DNA of 64,000 bases from Tetracentron sinense (taxonomy: Eukaryota > Streptophyta > Magnoliopsida > Trochodendrales > Trochodendraceae). The notes below the pieces were generated by a model. The model had not been told where the DNA came from, made no database searches, and saw nothing but the letters and a program-made list of their open reading frames with translations. Positions 1 through 12,146 of the stretch are shown in pieces; within the stretch, counting starts at the first letter, position 1, and every line of letters begins with the position of its first letter. Made by a program: the position numbers and the translations under genes. The stretch covers positions 5,766,001 through 5,830,000 of the forward strand of contig CM026563.1 of assembly GCA_015143295.1 (NCBI GenBank), in the 5' to 3' direction.

Positions 1-29
1 AATGGAGGCTAAGAATCTTTGTGTGTATG

Positions 30-2292
30 TGTGAGCATGGGATCTTCCTACCCACTTTCACAATTATATGTTTTGACTTGAGTCGCCACCTATTCATTCT
101 TAGGGATAGGTCCCGGGTATTTGGTTTGTTTGGATAAGGCAAATGGTCTAATCAGAGTTAGGGTAAGTGGTTCGATTAAGCCTTGAGGAAGGTGTTAGGC
201 ACCCCAAGACCCCTGTTTTATAACGGTTACCTACTCCCTAAACTTAAGCCAATTATAATCTCAAAGTTTAATTAGAATGTCCAAAGTTTTTAAGTGAGTG
301 CTAATCCAAGAAAAATAGAAAGCTAGATGGCTAGGGTCGAACCCGAGTTGGGTTGCCTACGTACTCACATGGTGAGATCAGACCGAGCGTAGTTCTGGCA
401 CATGAGCCCGTGCCGAGGCTAGGGAGGAGTGTGTGTGTGCATAGGATGGTCAAAGGGTCTAGCCTAGAAGGCTATGGTTTAGTTGACCGGGGAGGTCAAG
501 TGCACAAGTGTTAAGTCTAACCGCGGTTAGAGGGTATTTATCCATGGTTAGATGAGCTAACCAAAGCTAAGGAGGTCCTACAAGTTTCTTTTTGGTCTTT
601 TTGTATTTTTTATATTTTTTGAGATTTTTGGGGATATTTGAATGTTTTTTATATTTTGGTTATATTTGAATGTTTTTGGTATTTTGAGATTTTATCATGT
701 TTTTGGTATTTTGAGATTTTATCATGTTTTTGAATTTTCATATAGGTAAGGTTTTGACAAACTTAACTAAAGTCAAATTTAGTCAAAGAGTTTGGCTAAA
801 AGATTATAGTTTAAGACATAAAGAGGGATGTGCCTTATGAATAGTAAATGGTCTATTACCAACACCTATTTTGTTGGATTGATGTTGATAATAGATCAAA
901 TACCATTGTCTTTAGTATGAAACATTTTTAAGAATGTCCTCTTTAAGTCCTTACACCATCATTTATCTTAAGTCCTTAAACCATCACCTACCCATTCAAC
1001 ATAGAACATGAAGGAAAAATAAAGAAATGAAAGAAAATGAAAACTCATCATCTCCCTTTTAAGGTGGTTCATTTACACAATTATTAATGATGTAATGTTG
1101 CTCTAAAGAATGTTAGGGAGGGGATGAGCTTTCACAAAAAATTCTAGAAAGAGGACTAGAATCTCAAAAGAAAACAAAATGAAAAAGAGAGGTATAGCTT
1201 TAGCTTCCACTCTCTATGGGCCTACCCATATCTACACTTGTGGGTACATAAAAAGGAAGAAAATATGTACATGGAAATGAAAAGAAAAAATGAGCATCTC
1301 CTTGCCTTTGATATGGGGTCCCTCTGCACCATTAGATTGGTGTAGAGAGGCCCAACTATGCTTGAGAAATGAGAGATCAAGAAAAGAGAACCAAATAAAA
1401 AAAAAAAGATAAAAAAGAAGAGAAAATGAAAGAAGGAGTGTCTACTCCTCCAAGAATTCTCCTTCAATGCTCAAAGGGGTAGGGTTTTAGAATCCACAAA
1501 GGAAGAGAGTTAACTCTAAGCTTTTAGTCTTAGAATTCTTTCCAAACTCTAAACCTTAGTTTCTTCTCCCTTCTTCAAACTCAAGAGAAACACAAGTGGG
1601 TGAGAACCTTCTAGGGGTCTTGAGGGATGGATCTAAGGGGCTAAGGGATTGGTATTTATAAGAAAACTAAGAGGTTGAGTTGTGTCTTTTACATGGGGGA
1701 TAAAATGAGCTAGTGGGTAAAGACTTGAGTGTTGTAAGGTGAGTTGATAGATTGAGTGTTGTAAGGAGTGTAAGAGAGTTGGTGGGTTGAGTGAACTATG
1801 AGTTATATGAGTATGGGTTGTAGGATATAGGGTGTAAGAGAGGTGTAAGAGAGTTGGTGGATTGAGTGAACTATGAGTTATATAGGTATCGGTTGATGTA
1901 AGAGATGTGTAAGAGAGTTGGTGGGTTGAGTGAACTATGGGTTATATAAGTATGGGTTGTAGGATATAGGGTAGGTGGATATGGATATGTGGATTAGGTC
2001 TTATGGATCATGGGTTATTAGTAGATGGGTCATGGGTTATGATTATTGGACTTTGACTATGACATTTGGGCTTGGGCTATGGAAATAGGCTTTGGCTTAG
2101 GCAATTGGGTGATTGGGTATTTGGGCTTGACTACTTGGGTTGGGTAATAAAATTAGGTAATTGGGTTAACTAGGGTCTTAACTAGGGTTTAGTCCTATGG
2201 TTAAGGGTTTACCTAGGGTTTGGAACTAGGGTTTGGACCATAGCTAAATTAATTAACCACGGTTAAGGGGGTGTAAAAATAGGGTGCTGATA
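30..2292 (-). mobile_element. Solo LTR of a Tat/Ogre-like retrotransposon (copy 1)
   Basis: This is a 2263-bp element flanked by the perfect 5-bp direct repeat GTATG (25-29 and 2293-2297). Its plus-strand left end starts TGTGAGC. Its right end, GGGTGCTGATA, is a worn version of the complement of TGTAAGCACCC, the start of the LTR at 14015-17820. The two share blocks in opposite orientation: the CGCCACCTAT motif near one end, a block around GTAGTTCTGGCACATGAGCC (390-409), and the AACCATGG/CCTAGGG-rich end. No gag, protease, polymerase or primer-binding site is present, so I read it as a solo LTR. Assignment to the Tat/Ogre lineage rests on long LTRs and the conserved GCCTACGTA block, and is inference. 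Confidence 0.78.
1653..1660 (-). promoter_or_regulatory. Possible LTR promoter TATA box
   Basis: On the minus strand the sequence reads TATAAATA, inside the minus-oriented LTR and followed by CCAATCCCTTAGCCCC. A TATA box in the middle of an LTR normally marks the U3/R border. The call is based on sequence match only. Confidence 0.35.
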
Positions 2293-2297
2293 GTATG

Positions 2298-4035
2298 TAT
2301 AACAGACAAATAACATAGTTTTATTCCAGATATTTTAATGTTACTACTTTTAAGTTGTAATGTTTTTGTTTTCTTTGCCTAGACCGTTCAGGTCCTCTAA
2401 GGGTTAGGACCTCAACCCAGTGAATGAGGGTCTGGCTCAGTAAGACATAGGTCATGCCTTAGCCTGACCCTTTGATAGCCCTACTTATGGAACACACATT
2501 AGGGGTTGAGAGTTTAAGAAGACACCCTCTATATCTGCCACTTGTGCACTAACTATCTCTATTGTGGCCACCTATCCACCTACCTGCCTAGGTTTCAGTA
2601 GGAGTAATACGAATAAAAAAATCACACCATTCATTTTTGAACTTTACTTGAGGTAAAATGAATTTGTTAGGTTGTTAGTCAACGTTCTTGAAGTATACCC
2701 CTACTCTGGTTGCAGGACGTGTATCCCTTCAGGAGTGTACTTAATTTTGAGAGCAATTGACTTGTCCATGATAATTTTCTAACCTAGCCAGTAATCTACT
2801 TATGCTCCGTTTGGTTTGAGGTAAAATAGGGAAAAGCAAATGAATTCCACGGAAAATATCATTTTTCGAGTGTACTTTCTTTAGGACAACTGATATTTTC
2901 CACAAAATTCATTTGTTTTCCTCTATTTTACTTCGAAACAAACGGAGCATTAATAGTAAATGATTGATGCCTTTTGTTAGAAAAAAAAAACATTTTTTTC
3001 CTTTTGTGTTCTCATAGGAACTCTAATAGGCGGTCAAGGCAAGGACCTCAACGAGTAGCCTGCGTGGTAAATCGCTGGACTATATCACCTCCTCAGTGAA
3101 ACATCCTTGCACACATCAGCTAAAGACGCTTGTCCAAGTGTGATGCTTAGGCATCTACAAGGGGAAGGAGAAAATCCGTTGCTGTGATACTTTTAACTAG
3201 TTGCTTCCCTTGATTAGTAGTTTTATGATACTTCTAACTAGTTGGGAAGCAACGAGGAAAGTTCATTCACATACGCTGAGTATTAGTACTGAATGCTTGC
3301 TTTAGGGTGGGTTTCCATGCACTCTTGCTTAATGCAATTGAAACCTACTTCTAGCACAAACGGTAAAGGTTTTGGGGCAGGTTAACCATATGCAACATAA
3401 ACTAGTGTGTGAGCCCATCATTAGGATGTCTTTGAGAGGAACTCTCTTAAGGTGAGTAGAAGTTCTCTATTTAGAACGACTCATAAATGAGGGAGAAAAA
3501 AAATAGGTGAATTAGGGAGGGAAAAAAAGGGAAAATGCTTCACGTATCCGTTTCCAATATGTCACAAAATTGTTTGTCCTCATTGGTTCACGTCTCACTT
3601 TTAAAAACTCACCAATTGTATTTAAAATTCACTCACCCCTAGGTTTAAGCAATCCAACCTTGATTTTTTGAAGAAAAAAAATAAATATCTTAATTTTAAT
3701 TTAGTTAAGCTTAACCAGGGTGAAATGGGTGTTTAAAGGGACATGAGGACACAAGGTAAGATAAGCAAGGGGCCAAGGGTCCGCTAATCACTGCTAAAAA
3801 AAACTGATATCGTCTACTACAATGATATAGCGTGCCCCTCTCATGGGGAGGTCGTGGCTCTGAAAGAGTAATGTGATCTCGGAGGAATTTCCCACTAGTT
3901 GTTTACCACTAATCTTGACTATTAAAGGTAGGTGAATGATAAGTGAACCATGAATGTAAGGCCACTCATCATCCCACTAAGTAGAGAGGAAATCCGATAA
4001 GCACCTAATACCAACTCATTTCAAAATTCCGGCCC
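2298..4035. other. Intergenic spacer between two solo LTRs
   Basis: I see no gene in this AT-rich stretch. It holds one complete MITE (2803-2949). The rest resembles old repeat sequence without recognisable coding potential. Confidence 0.6.
2803..2949. mobile_element. PIF/Harbinger-type (Tourist-like) MITE
   Basis: This 147-bp fold-back element has near-perfect inverted arms (TGCTCCGTTTGGTTTGAGGT against its complement at the right end) around a short loop near 2866-2885. It is flanked by the 3-bp duplication TTA (2800-2802 and 2950-2952). Short size, long arms and a TTA/TAA duplication are the pattern of PIF/Harbinger-derived MITEs. It has no coding capacity. Confidence 0.8.
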
Positions 4036-4794
4036 ATGCCTGTCACGCCCCAAAATCCCCCCTAAGATAATTGAGAATTTTGGCACATGACTTACTTGAC
4101 TTACTCCATTTAATGAGCTTTAAAGACATACTAAAATCTGAACTTAAAAATTTATTCAATTGAATAACATTTAATATCTCAACTGAACATCAATTAAAAT
4201 CTGTAATTAAACTAAACATACATAATCTGAATCATCCTTGTGATTCTCAACTCTTTAATTAACCATATTAAATCTAAATATCCTAAATTAAAACTAAAAC
4301 ATAATAAACCGATTATAATCTCTCCGTAATTTAAACAATTTATAATAAACTAAAATAATAGTAAACCTATCCATCGAAATCCTATTCCTTTCGGGATGAT
4401 CACTTACAAGATCTTCCTTACACACTCCTCTTCAACTCAAGGTTCCTTGCACAATTTTCAAATCTCGAGCCTACTGACAACAAAAGTTATAGGCTGAGTA
4501 ACAAGTTACTCTGCGTATATAACAATCCACAGTAAACAATATCATAACGGTAAATGTATACAAGTAATAGTTCAATTACAGTTTACATACATAAATCAGA
4601 GTACAGAAACATTTTTTTTTTCAATTATTTCATGTGCTCACTTGTAATTATATTTCTTACTTATCTTGTTTTTTTTTTCCTTTCTTACTTTTTTTTCTTC
4701 ATTCCTTACTTTTCTTACTTTCCTTCCATTTTTACTTTTTTTATTTTCCTATTTTTCTTCCATTCTTACTTTCTTTTTTTCTTACTTTTCTTTG

Positions 4795-5230
4795 AGATCT
4801 TTCTTAAAGTCAGATAACTAGTACATTTGGAAACTTATCTTAAAGCTAGGCACTAGCATCTTTTGAAATCTTTTTTTTCTTATTTTTTCTTTTCTTTTCT
4901 TACTTTTCTTTTAGATATTTCTTGAAGCCAGATAACTAGTACATGTGGAAACTTATCTTGAAGCTAGACACTAGCATCTTTTGAGATATTTGTCTTCTTA
5001 TTTTTTCTTTTCTTTTTTTATTGTTCTTTGAGATCTTTCTTGAAGCCAAATAACTTGTACCTTTGGAAACTTATCTTGAAGCTAGGCACTAGCATCTTTT
5101 GAGGTCTTTTTTTTTAATTACTTTTTCTTTTTTTTCTTACTTTTCTTTGAAATCTTTCTTAAAGTCAGATAACTAGTACTCTTGAAATCTTATCTTGAAG
5201 TCAGGCACTAGCATCTTTGTTATTTAGACT
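4795..5230 (+). repeat. 118-bp tandem repeat inside the LTR
   Basis: Nearly four copies of an approximately 118-bp unit begin at 4795, 4913, 5031 and 5150. Each unit contains GATCTTTCTTGAAG, a GATAACTAGTAC block, AGGCACTAGCATCTTTTGA and a T/C-rich tract. The unit fades into diverged half-copies up to about 5330. The period was measured from the start of the AGATCTTTCTT motif. Confidence 0.85.
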
Positions 5231-6470
5231 TGAAGCTAGATATAACATATCCTTACATAACTTATACTTGAAGCTGGGCATGATATACCATCGACGAGCT
5301 TAGACTTGAAGTTGGGTACAATGTACCCTTGATTACTTACCTTGTCGGCATCCATTATTTATGAAAAAACTCGTTCATGCAATCTTATTTATGTGACTCT
5401 TACTTTCTTGTATTTATTATCAAATTGTGCGTATGTATATAACATTGTTGTGATTGAAAACAGTAATAAACCATCGGTTATATTTCACTCTTGATCATAG
5501 GTCGAGGGCATCGGGAATTCATCATAGTAATTCACATCACCATGATAAAATCCTAAAACCACTAAAACCCTAACCAAAGCTTATTTATCTGAATGCACAT
5601 TACTCATGCAGCAATTCATATCTTAAATCAATTATCAAGCATATAAATTCCATAAATTTAAATTTAAACATTAATAAATCAGAGTTTTTACAATAACAAT
5701 AATAACATAAGTTCATGAATTCTACTTCTATTAATCATACATCATCATGGTTCTTCGCACTTCAAAAACCATAGCGGGTCATTCATCGTACTTTGTTTTA
5801 AGAAATTCATACATAAAGGTAGTAATCATAAAATCCTTATTTATACAAAAATCTAGGAATTACTCATTCAACATATTATAATTCAAAACAATTTTCGGCA
5901 TACATCCCTTCCTCTACATACATTCACATATACTTTCATCATAAATCACTCTCCCCTTTATGTTATCGCATAAAATATTATATCTATAGGGTTATTCACA
6001 TCCTACTTTAACAATTCTTATGAAATAATACATAAGAGATGATAGAAATTCATAGATCTCCTTTATATTCAAGTTCTTACTTAGATCTATTATTCTAAAA
6101 TTTATTTTAGATTAATATTCATGAAATTGAGAATTATGAGTTATTATTTATGCTATTCACATCCTAATCATGTTCTTTACATAGATTTTATCATTAGATT
6201 CATACTTTAGATTAATAATTATAAAATTGAGAACTAGAAAAAGTTATTTAGCTCTCTTAATCGCTTCCCTATGATCTTACGCTTGTGAATGGGCTCGATC
6301 TAAGCCTTCACGCTCTTCTCCTTGCAAAACATTTGATTTTTCCTCTTAGATTTCTCAAAAATAAATTTTCTCTAATGGGAACTCTTTGAGAAACCCTAGC
6401 TTTTTCTTCCATTTTTCTCTCTAATAAGTTTTAGAATTATAGAATACCTAAAATTCGTGAGTTAAAGTCC

Positions 6471-6480
6471 TTATATAGGC
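6471..6480 (+). promoter_or_regulatory. LTR TATA box next to the LINE insertion
   Basis: TTATATAGGC lies in the plus-oriented LTR, where a U3/R promoter is expected. The LINE inserted about ten bases downstream and separated this box from the rest of the LTR at 19735-20158. Confidence 0.45.
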
Positions 6481-6520
6481 AATACTAGAGTTTTTTTTTT
6501 TGGTTTAGAAACTAAATCAT

Positions 6521-7200
6521 TTAAGGATAATTGGTGTTTACAGAGTTTGGCAAGGGAGAAGAAGAAGAGATCTCCTGACAGGAAAACACTTTAAGGAAAG
6601 AGTAACAACCTAAGCTTATATTGAGAGCAGTATGGGCCGCATTGTGAGCGGCTTGGTTGGCCTCCCTGTGCACAAATTGAAGCTTGATGAGATGATTGTG
6701 CTGCCACAGAACCTTCATATCCTCAACAATTGCAGAGATTTCCCAATGAGCGTGGGGAGACATCCCATCTAGAAAATCAATAATTTCTTTCGAATCAGAC
6801 TCCACAATCACCTTTTTCCACTTTGCCATAGTTAAGACTTGAAAAGCTAATCGGATGGCCTCTGCCTCAGCCACACGGCCCGAGCTCCCGCCAAGAGGCC
6901 TAAAACAAGTACGAACTAAACAACCCCGATGGTCTCGCACAACAATCCCAGCACCTACTGCATAATTGCTCTGAAGAGAAGCTCCATCTGAATTGATCTT
7001 AAGCCAATCCAAAGGGGGGGGGGGGGGGCAGCCCACCGAGCCTTCTCTAGACCATCCCCCTGCTTGCCAAGTGAACCATACCCACCCCCAGGTAGGAGTA
7101 GCTCCCGAACCAAGTTCTCCACTTTAGAAATGGTAGTCACTGGATCCAAAACCAGTGAATTAAATCGAACCTCATTTCGCATCTTCCAAATATGCTAGAG
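6521..7200 (-). pseudogene. LINE RNase H domain
   Basis: This is the C-terminal RNase H of the LINE. The start (WLKINSDGAS) carries the first catalytic Asp of plant LINE RNase H, EAEAIRLAFQVL carries the Glu, and VIVESDSKEII a further Asp. LQFVHREANQAAHNAAH matches the usual end. A G11-12 run at about 7015-7028 breaks the frame between the upstream zf-RVT region and this domain. The stop is followed by a short 3' tail and the poly(A) tract. Confidence 0.85.
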
Positions 7201-8502
7201 CATGAATGCGATGCGGGTGACCAGAGGGCTTCTCAGGCGAGCAAATAGAGGTTGATCCATCCAACTCTTCCACCATTCTACGAATGAGACTGAAATCGAA
7301 GGCATGTGAATGGATAATTGCGAGCCAGACCAAATGCATCTTGCACACGGACATTTCAAAAATAAATGAGTAACGGTTTCTTCCTCCATCTTGCATAAGG
7401 GACACATATCATCAACCTCCATCTTCCAGCATCTCAAGTTTGCTCCAACCGCAAGTGCATTGTGGCACAATTGCCAAAGGAATGGTTGGATTTTGGGAGG
7501 AACATGAAGTTTCCAAATGGACTTCAAGTGCTTCCCCCCCATCTCATCATGAGAAGTGCTAGAACTCAACCTAATTGATTCCAACATCTGTTTTCCTAAG
7601 TGAGAGGCAGAACAAACTTTGAAGTTGCCTGATGTAGAATGATGCCAAATCAGTTTATCCGGTGTATACCCCAAACTTACTGGGATCTTACAGATAGCCA
7701 AGACTACATGAGGAGGCATAAGAGATTCCAATAGCGTCCTATTCCAACACCCCATATCTCTATCGATTAGGTCCGCCACCATCAAATGTCTGAGGGATGC
7801 ACCCATAAGAGAAGTTGGTTTAAAATAGGGCAAATCTAGGATCCATGCATCATTCTCTACATTCACATGCTCTCCTGTGCCCACCTGCCAACGAAGTCCA
7901 CATTGAAGAACATCCCGACCGGTTAACAGGCTCCTCCATCCCCACGAAGGACACCGTTCAATTTTTGCTGTCAGGAAAGTGGATCTAGGAAAGTATAAAG
8001 CTTTCATTAAATCAACCCAGAGATAAGAAGGTTGGGTGATCAGTCGCCAACCCTGCTTTGCGAGAAGGCCCAGATTAAACGCATGCAGGTCCCAAAAGCC
8101 CATTCCTCCACCCTTCTTCGCATTGCACATTTTCCGCCAACTGACCCAATGAATCCTCTTGTTTTGATCGTTGCTCCACCGGAATTTTGCAATGGCCATG
8201 TTAACATCGTTAATCCATTTCTTTGGGAGCTTGAAGCAACTCATCGCATTGGTTGGTATAGCTTGGGCCATTGCTTTAATCATCACATCACGCCCAGCCT
8301 AAGTGAGCAAGGAACCCTTCCAGCCTTGCAGACGATTCAACACTTGTTGCTTGAGATTGTCAAAGGTTTGCATTTAAGATTTCCCAAACTCCGCTGGCAG
8401 CCCCAAGTACATGTCATAGGACGCTAAGTTTTTGATTTTAAAGATTCGAGCCAATAGCCGTTGAAACCGCCATGGTGTGGTTTTATTGAAAGAGACCCCT
8501 GA
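7195..8502 (-). pseudogene. LINE RT C-terminus and zf-RVT region
   Basis: The best-preserved frame starts at about 8286 with a stretch typical of plant LINEs (AQAIPTNAMSCFKLPKKWI). It runs through the connection region (GGMGFWDLHAFNLGLLAKQGWRL) to the zinc-binding motif CPLCKMEEETVTHLFLKCP. Between 8290 and 8502 the RT continues (PWRFQRLLARIFKIKNLASY, then YLGLPAEFGKS) with internal stops. It reads directly into the part at 13692-14009 once the Mutator element is removed. Confidence 0.85.
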
Positions 8503-8511
8503 TTTATTAAA

Positions 8512-8803
8512 GGGGAAAATACATTTACACCCCATGAGGTTTGATGAAAATACACATAGACCCCCTCAGTTTTCTAAAAATGCATTAAGTACCCTTACTT
8601 TTTAAAATAATGACATTTACACCCCCTTCCAATAGTTGACGGTCAGTCAACTAATAAAAGTGCTGATGTCATCTGATAAAATTTATAAACTTCCAAAATT
8701 ACCCACCAGGGGATGTAAATGTATTTTCATCAATATTACCCACAAAGCTGCACTTCGGAGAAAGCCTTGATCTAAAGGGTAAGGGGTAGGTCTCCAGCAT
8801 GCT
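8512..8803. repeat. MULE left terminal inverted repeat
   Basis: This 292-bp arm pairs with 13391-13682. The outer 60 bases are almost unchanged between the arms. The inner end (AGACCTACC, AGCATGCT) overlaps sequence derived from a pentatricopeptide-repeat gene. Confidence 0.93.
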
Positions 8804-8965
8804 CTCAAGAAGCTCTAATGCTTCTTTAATCATTCCTTGCTGGCATAGACGACTCACAATGACTTTACATTCCTTAAACCTGGTTAACCATTTAAGTCTT
8901 CGTGCAAGATCCCAACATTCATGAAACACTCTTAGGTTTCCTTTCTTGCATAAACCCATGACCAT
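8752..8965 (-). pseudogene. Captured pentatricopeptide-repeat gene fragment
   Basis: The minus-strand frame starting at about 8965 reads MVMGLCKKGNLRVFHECWDL and continues to SRLCQQGMIKEALELLESML. These are successive 35-residue PPR helices: G-L-C-x-K-G turns, then EALELLESM. PPR proteins bind organellar RNA in plants and are not a MULE function, so this is a host gene piece picked up by the transposon. Homology stops near TYPLPFRS, within the terminal repeat. The frame has no start context or organelle-targeting peptide, so it is not expected to be functional. Confidence 0.75.
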
Positions 8966-9840
8966 GATTATCAGGAAACCTATATATATGTTGATAGAAT
9001 AAGATGAAGGCTCTGAAAGGCATGACTACAAAAAAAATAAAACTCAGTATAATAACAATAACAGTAAAACAAATAAACTCTGCTACTAGTATCCAATTTA
9101 ATTATGACAAAAATGGCCAACCCACACCATTTGCGACGATTAATAGCCCGAACTTGAGGTGTTTGTAGAATAATTGACAAGAACACAAGCCATAGGCCTC
9201 ACAAGTAGGATATGAAGACTGATGGATCCTAATCTCAATATGAACATAATATGAGCATAGGAAAAGGCTGGCAGATATATAGTCGGGTTCAATGCTTAAG
9301 ACACTTGAACCCACCATTCAAATCTACAAATCAGTGTAAGCACTATACCATAATCATTAAGAAACCCACAAATAAACAAGATACACATGGATCTTCACAT
9401 CAACTATAACCTGAAATGGCTGCAATAAAACAAAAATAATGAGCTACAACTGAACATTTTATATTTTAGTTAGAAATTCATCATAGCACTAATATACAAG
9501 ATACACATGGAGAAAAGCTTGCTATATTTCAACTATAACACTCCTATGATATCAATTCTCATAGACAATCTCAACCATTTCATTCAAACTAAAGAAACAA
9601 GATTTCAAAAGCTATATTTCAATACAAGCGCCACAATTCCTTGGTCTGTATCCATACAAGCACCACAATTCACAAAAAACAATTCAAAAGCTATATTTCT
9701 ATACAAGCGCCACAATTCCTTGGTTTGTATCCATATAAGCGCCACAATTCACAAAAAGCCTTACAATTCACAAAAACCAATTCAAAAGCTATATTTCAAA
9801 GAACCCAAAAAACCATATTTCTAAGATCATAAATCCACCA
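8966..9840. other. MULE internal non-coding segment with short repeats
   Basis: I see no gene here. Between 9600 and 9810, short direct repeats of AAGCTATATTTC, ACAAGCGCCACAATTC and TTGGTTTGTATCCAT alternate about three times, producing low-complexity reading frames. The sequence probably represents the 3' region of the transposase gene. Confidence 0.6.
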
Positions 9841-12146
9841 TTAAAGACTAAAAAACTCAGTAGTCATGCTGTTTTGTGAACCCTGTGTGTTGTGAACAGA
9901 ACTTTGTGTTCCCTCAATTGCTTCTCTCCCCCTTCCAGCACCAGACCTGCCACTGCCACTCCTTCCACCACCAGACCTACCACTGCCACCTCTGCCATTC
10001 CCTGACTTTCCAACCCTCCCTCCACTTTTAGCTGGTGCTCTTTGACATGTGCGCTTGTTGTGACCATACTGCTTACATCTTTGGCACCTCACTGAACCTG
10101 ACCTCCTACTACTTCCAGGGGTAGGCTCATCTGCTTCTCTCCTCCTATTCTTTTTAGGCCTACCAGGCCTTCAATGGAGAGATGGAGGATTGAGGATTAA
10201 TGAACTCAAGGTCCAATACAGGCCACATGATCTCATCTGGTATAGGGTGGATGTGGTGTGAGTATGTCTTCAAATACACTTCCTTTGTGAAATAGGCATC
10301 CACAAACTCTTCAGGTTCCAATCTCTTGTAACGGAGTGCTGCCATTGCATGCTTGCATGGAATCCCAGTGATTTGCCAGACTCCACAGATGCATTTCCTT
10401 TTGTCAATATTTCCCACATAACCCACAATATCGTCTAATACTTCATAATCAGACCCTTCAACAAATACCACATTACAAAATCTTGACTTATCACCTATTT
10501 CCTTTAGCTTCCTTTTAACCCTCAGTGTTGCCCTTCCATCCCAAGTCAACCCCTTCTCATATCTCCTTTGCATTTTGGTCAAAAGTTTCCTTCTTAAGAA
10601 CTCCATCATAGTAAGAATGGGTTTGCTTCTCTGCACACCCAACCACCCATTGAATGACTCTGTAATGTTGTTAGTAACATGGTCAGATTTTATTCTCTCA
10701 TCAAATGCATGTGCACACCAAGTGGATGGATCAATCTTCCCCAGATACTCATATGCCTAGCTATCAAGCTTCTTGATTTGATCCATCTCGTAGTTAAAGG
10801 CATGTATGCTTGTGGCTTTGGAAGCCCTCTAAAAATGAGTCTTCAACTCTAAACCAAGGTGATTGGCACTAAAGTTACTGTATATGTGCCTAGCACAATA
10901 CTTGTTATTTGCCTCAGGCATAATTTCTTCTATTGCAGGGAGCACACCCTATAAATAAATGTGCACATGTCAGTCATGATGAACACACAATAAAATGAAG
11001 TAATTTATTAAACATTTACATAAATGATGAATTACCTTTTGCCTATCAGTCATGAGTGTAAGGTCTCTCACATCTCCAAGAACACTATGTAAGTGGCAAA
11101 TGAAAAACTTCCAGCTTTCCTTTGTCTTTGACTCAACCACAACAAATGCAATAGGGTAGATCCCTAGATCACCATCAAGTGCAAGAGCAGTAAGTAACAT
11201 ACCACCAAATGGGCCCTTTAGGAAGTACCCATCCATGCCAATGAAGGGTCTACACCCTGCTAGAAATCTCTGCTTCATAGCATCAAGGCAGAAAAATAAC
11301 CTTTTGAAGGTGGGTTGATGATTAATGGTCACCCTCTCTAGTTCAACTCTAACCATACTCCCTGGATTTGTCCTCCTCACCATTTCAGCATATGTTGTAA
11401 GTTTTTCATAACTTTTCCCATGATCCCCTTCTTGAGCTTCATTTGCTCTTATTCTTGCCCTATACAGCCTGCTTTTACTATATTCAATTCCAAATGTATC
11501 TTTCAATTGAGCTTGCATCCCATTAATTTTCATATCCGGATTTGTCTTAAGATTCTTAAACAACTTTTTAGCAATCCATACTGAATTACCTTCATTTACC
11601 TGATCAACTCTTACACATGTGTGATCAGGTGTATATGATTTGATCTTGTAAGTGGTTGTGCCTGTTATAGGAGACACATGAATCCTCCAAGGACATCCAT
11701 CAGCAGCACATGAGCAGGTCACCCTAACTCTTTCATTTTTATTTCTTCTTATATTGAACCCTTCTTGTACTACAAAGTCCTTTAGCATGTCCCTAAACTT
11801 CTGCAAAGTGCTAAACTCTTGACCAACTTTGAACATAATCTTCCCATCTCGTTCCCTTGCTAACTCTACTACCATATCCCTCAGGCTCTGACCCAGAACT
11901 GTGAATACCATCACTGTCCTCATCATTTGATTGATAGTCAGATAATAAATCATCACTGTCTTTAATCATGCATTCAGTGTCAAAAGCATTCATCTCCACG
12001 ATAGCATACTGACATTTCCTAATGTCATCATCTCTGTCACCATCATCACTCTCAGCCCTCCAATCATATCCACCATCATCACTCTCAACCCTCCATTCAT
12101 ATCCACCATCATCAAAACATGGCAACCCCTCCTCCGGATAGTCCAT
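9841..12146 (-). pseudogene. MuDR-family transposase pseudogene
   Basis: From the minus-strand start at 12146 it has an Asp/Glu/Ser-rich N-terminus; the MuDR DNA-binding domain (VGQEFSTLQKFRDMLKDFVV, then CPWRIHVSP and HTCVR); the MULE catalytic domain (first Asp in GMDGYFLKG, second in LMTDRQKG, Glu in NITESFNGW); a SWIM zinc finger (CICGVWQITGIPCKHAMAAL, CxC...CxH); and a final CCHC knuckle (CQRCKQYGHNKRTC) with a Gly/Arg/Ser tail. An 86-bp intron (10949-11034, GT-AG) separates DRQK from GVLPAIEE. Breaks: frameshift near 11890-11900, in-frame stops in the 10750-10830 segment (HF*RA and DS*AY), and a frameshift near 10165. It is therefore a dead copy of an otherwise full-length gene. Confidence 0.92.

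Noticed and set aside
1222..1467. 81-codon minus-strand frame rich in Phe
   Set aside because: Translation of A/G-rich low-complexity sequence inside a solo LTR; no start context or motif.
4554..4817. Frame encoding a Phe/Tyr-rich membrane-like peptide
   Set aside because: Produced by the T/C-rich tracts of the LTR repeat; not a gene.
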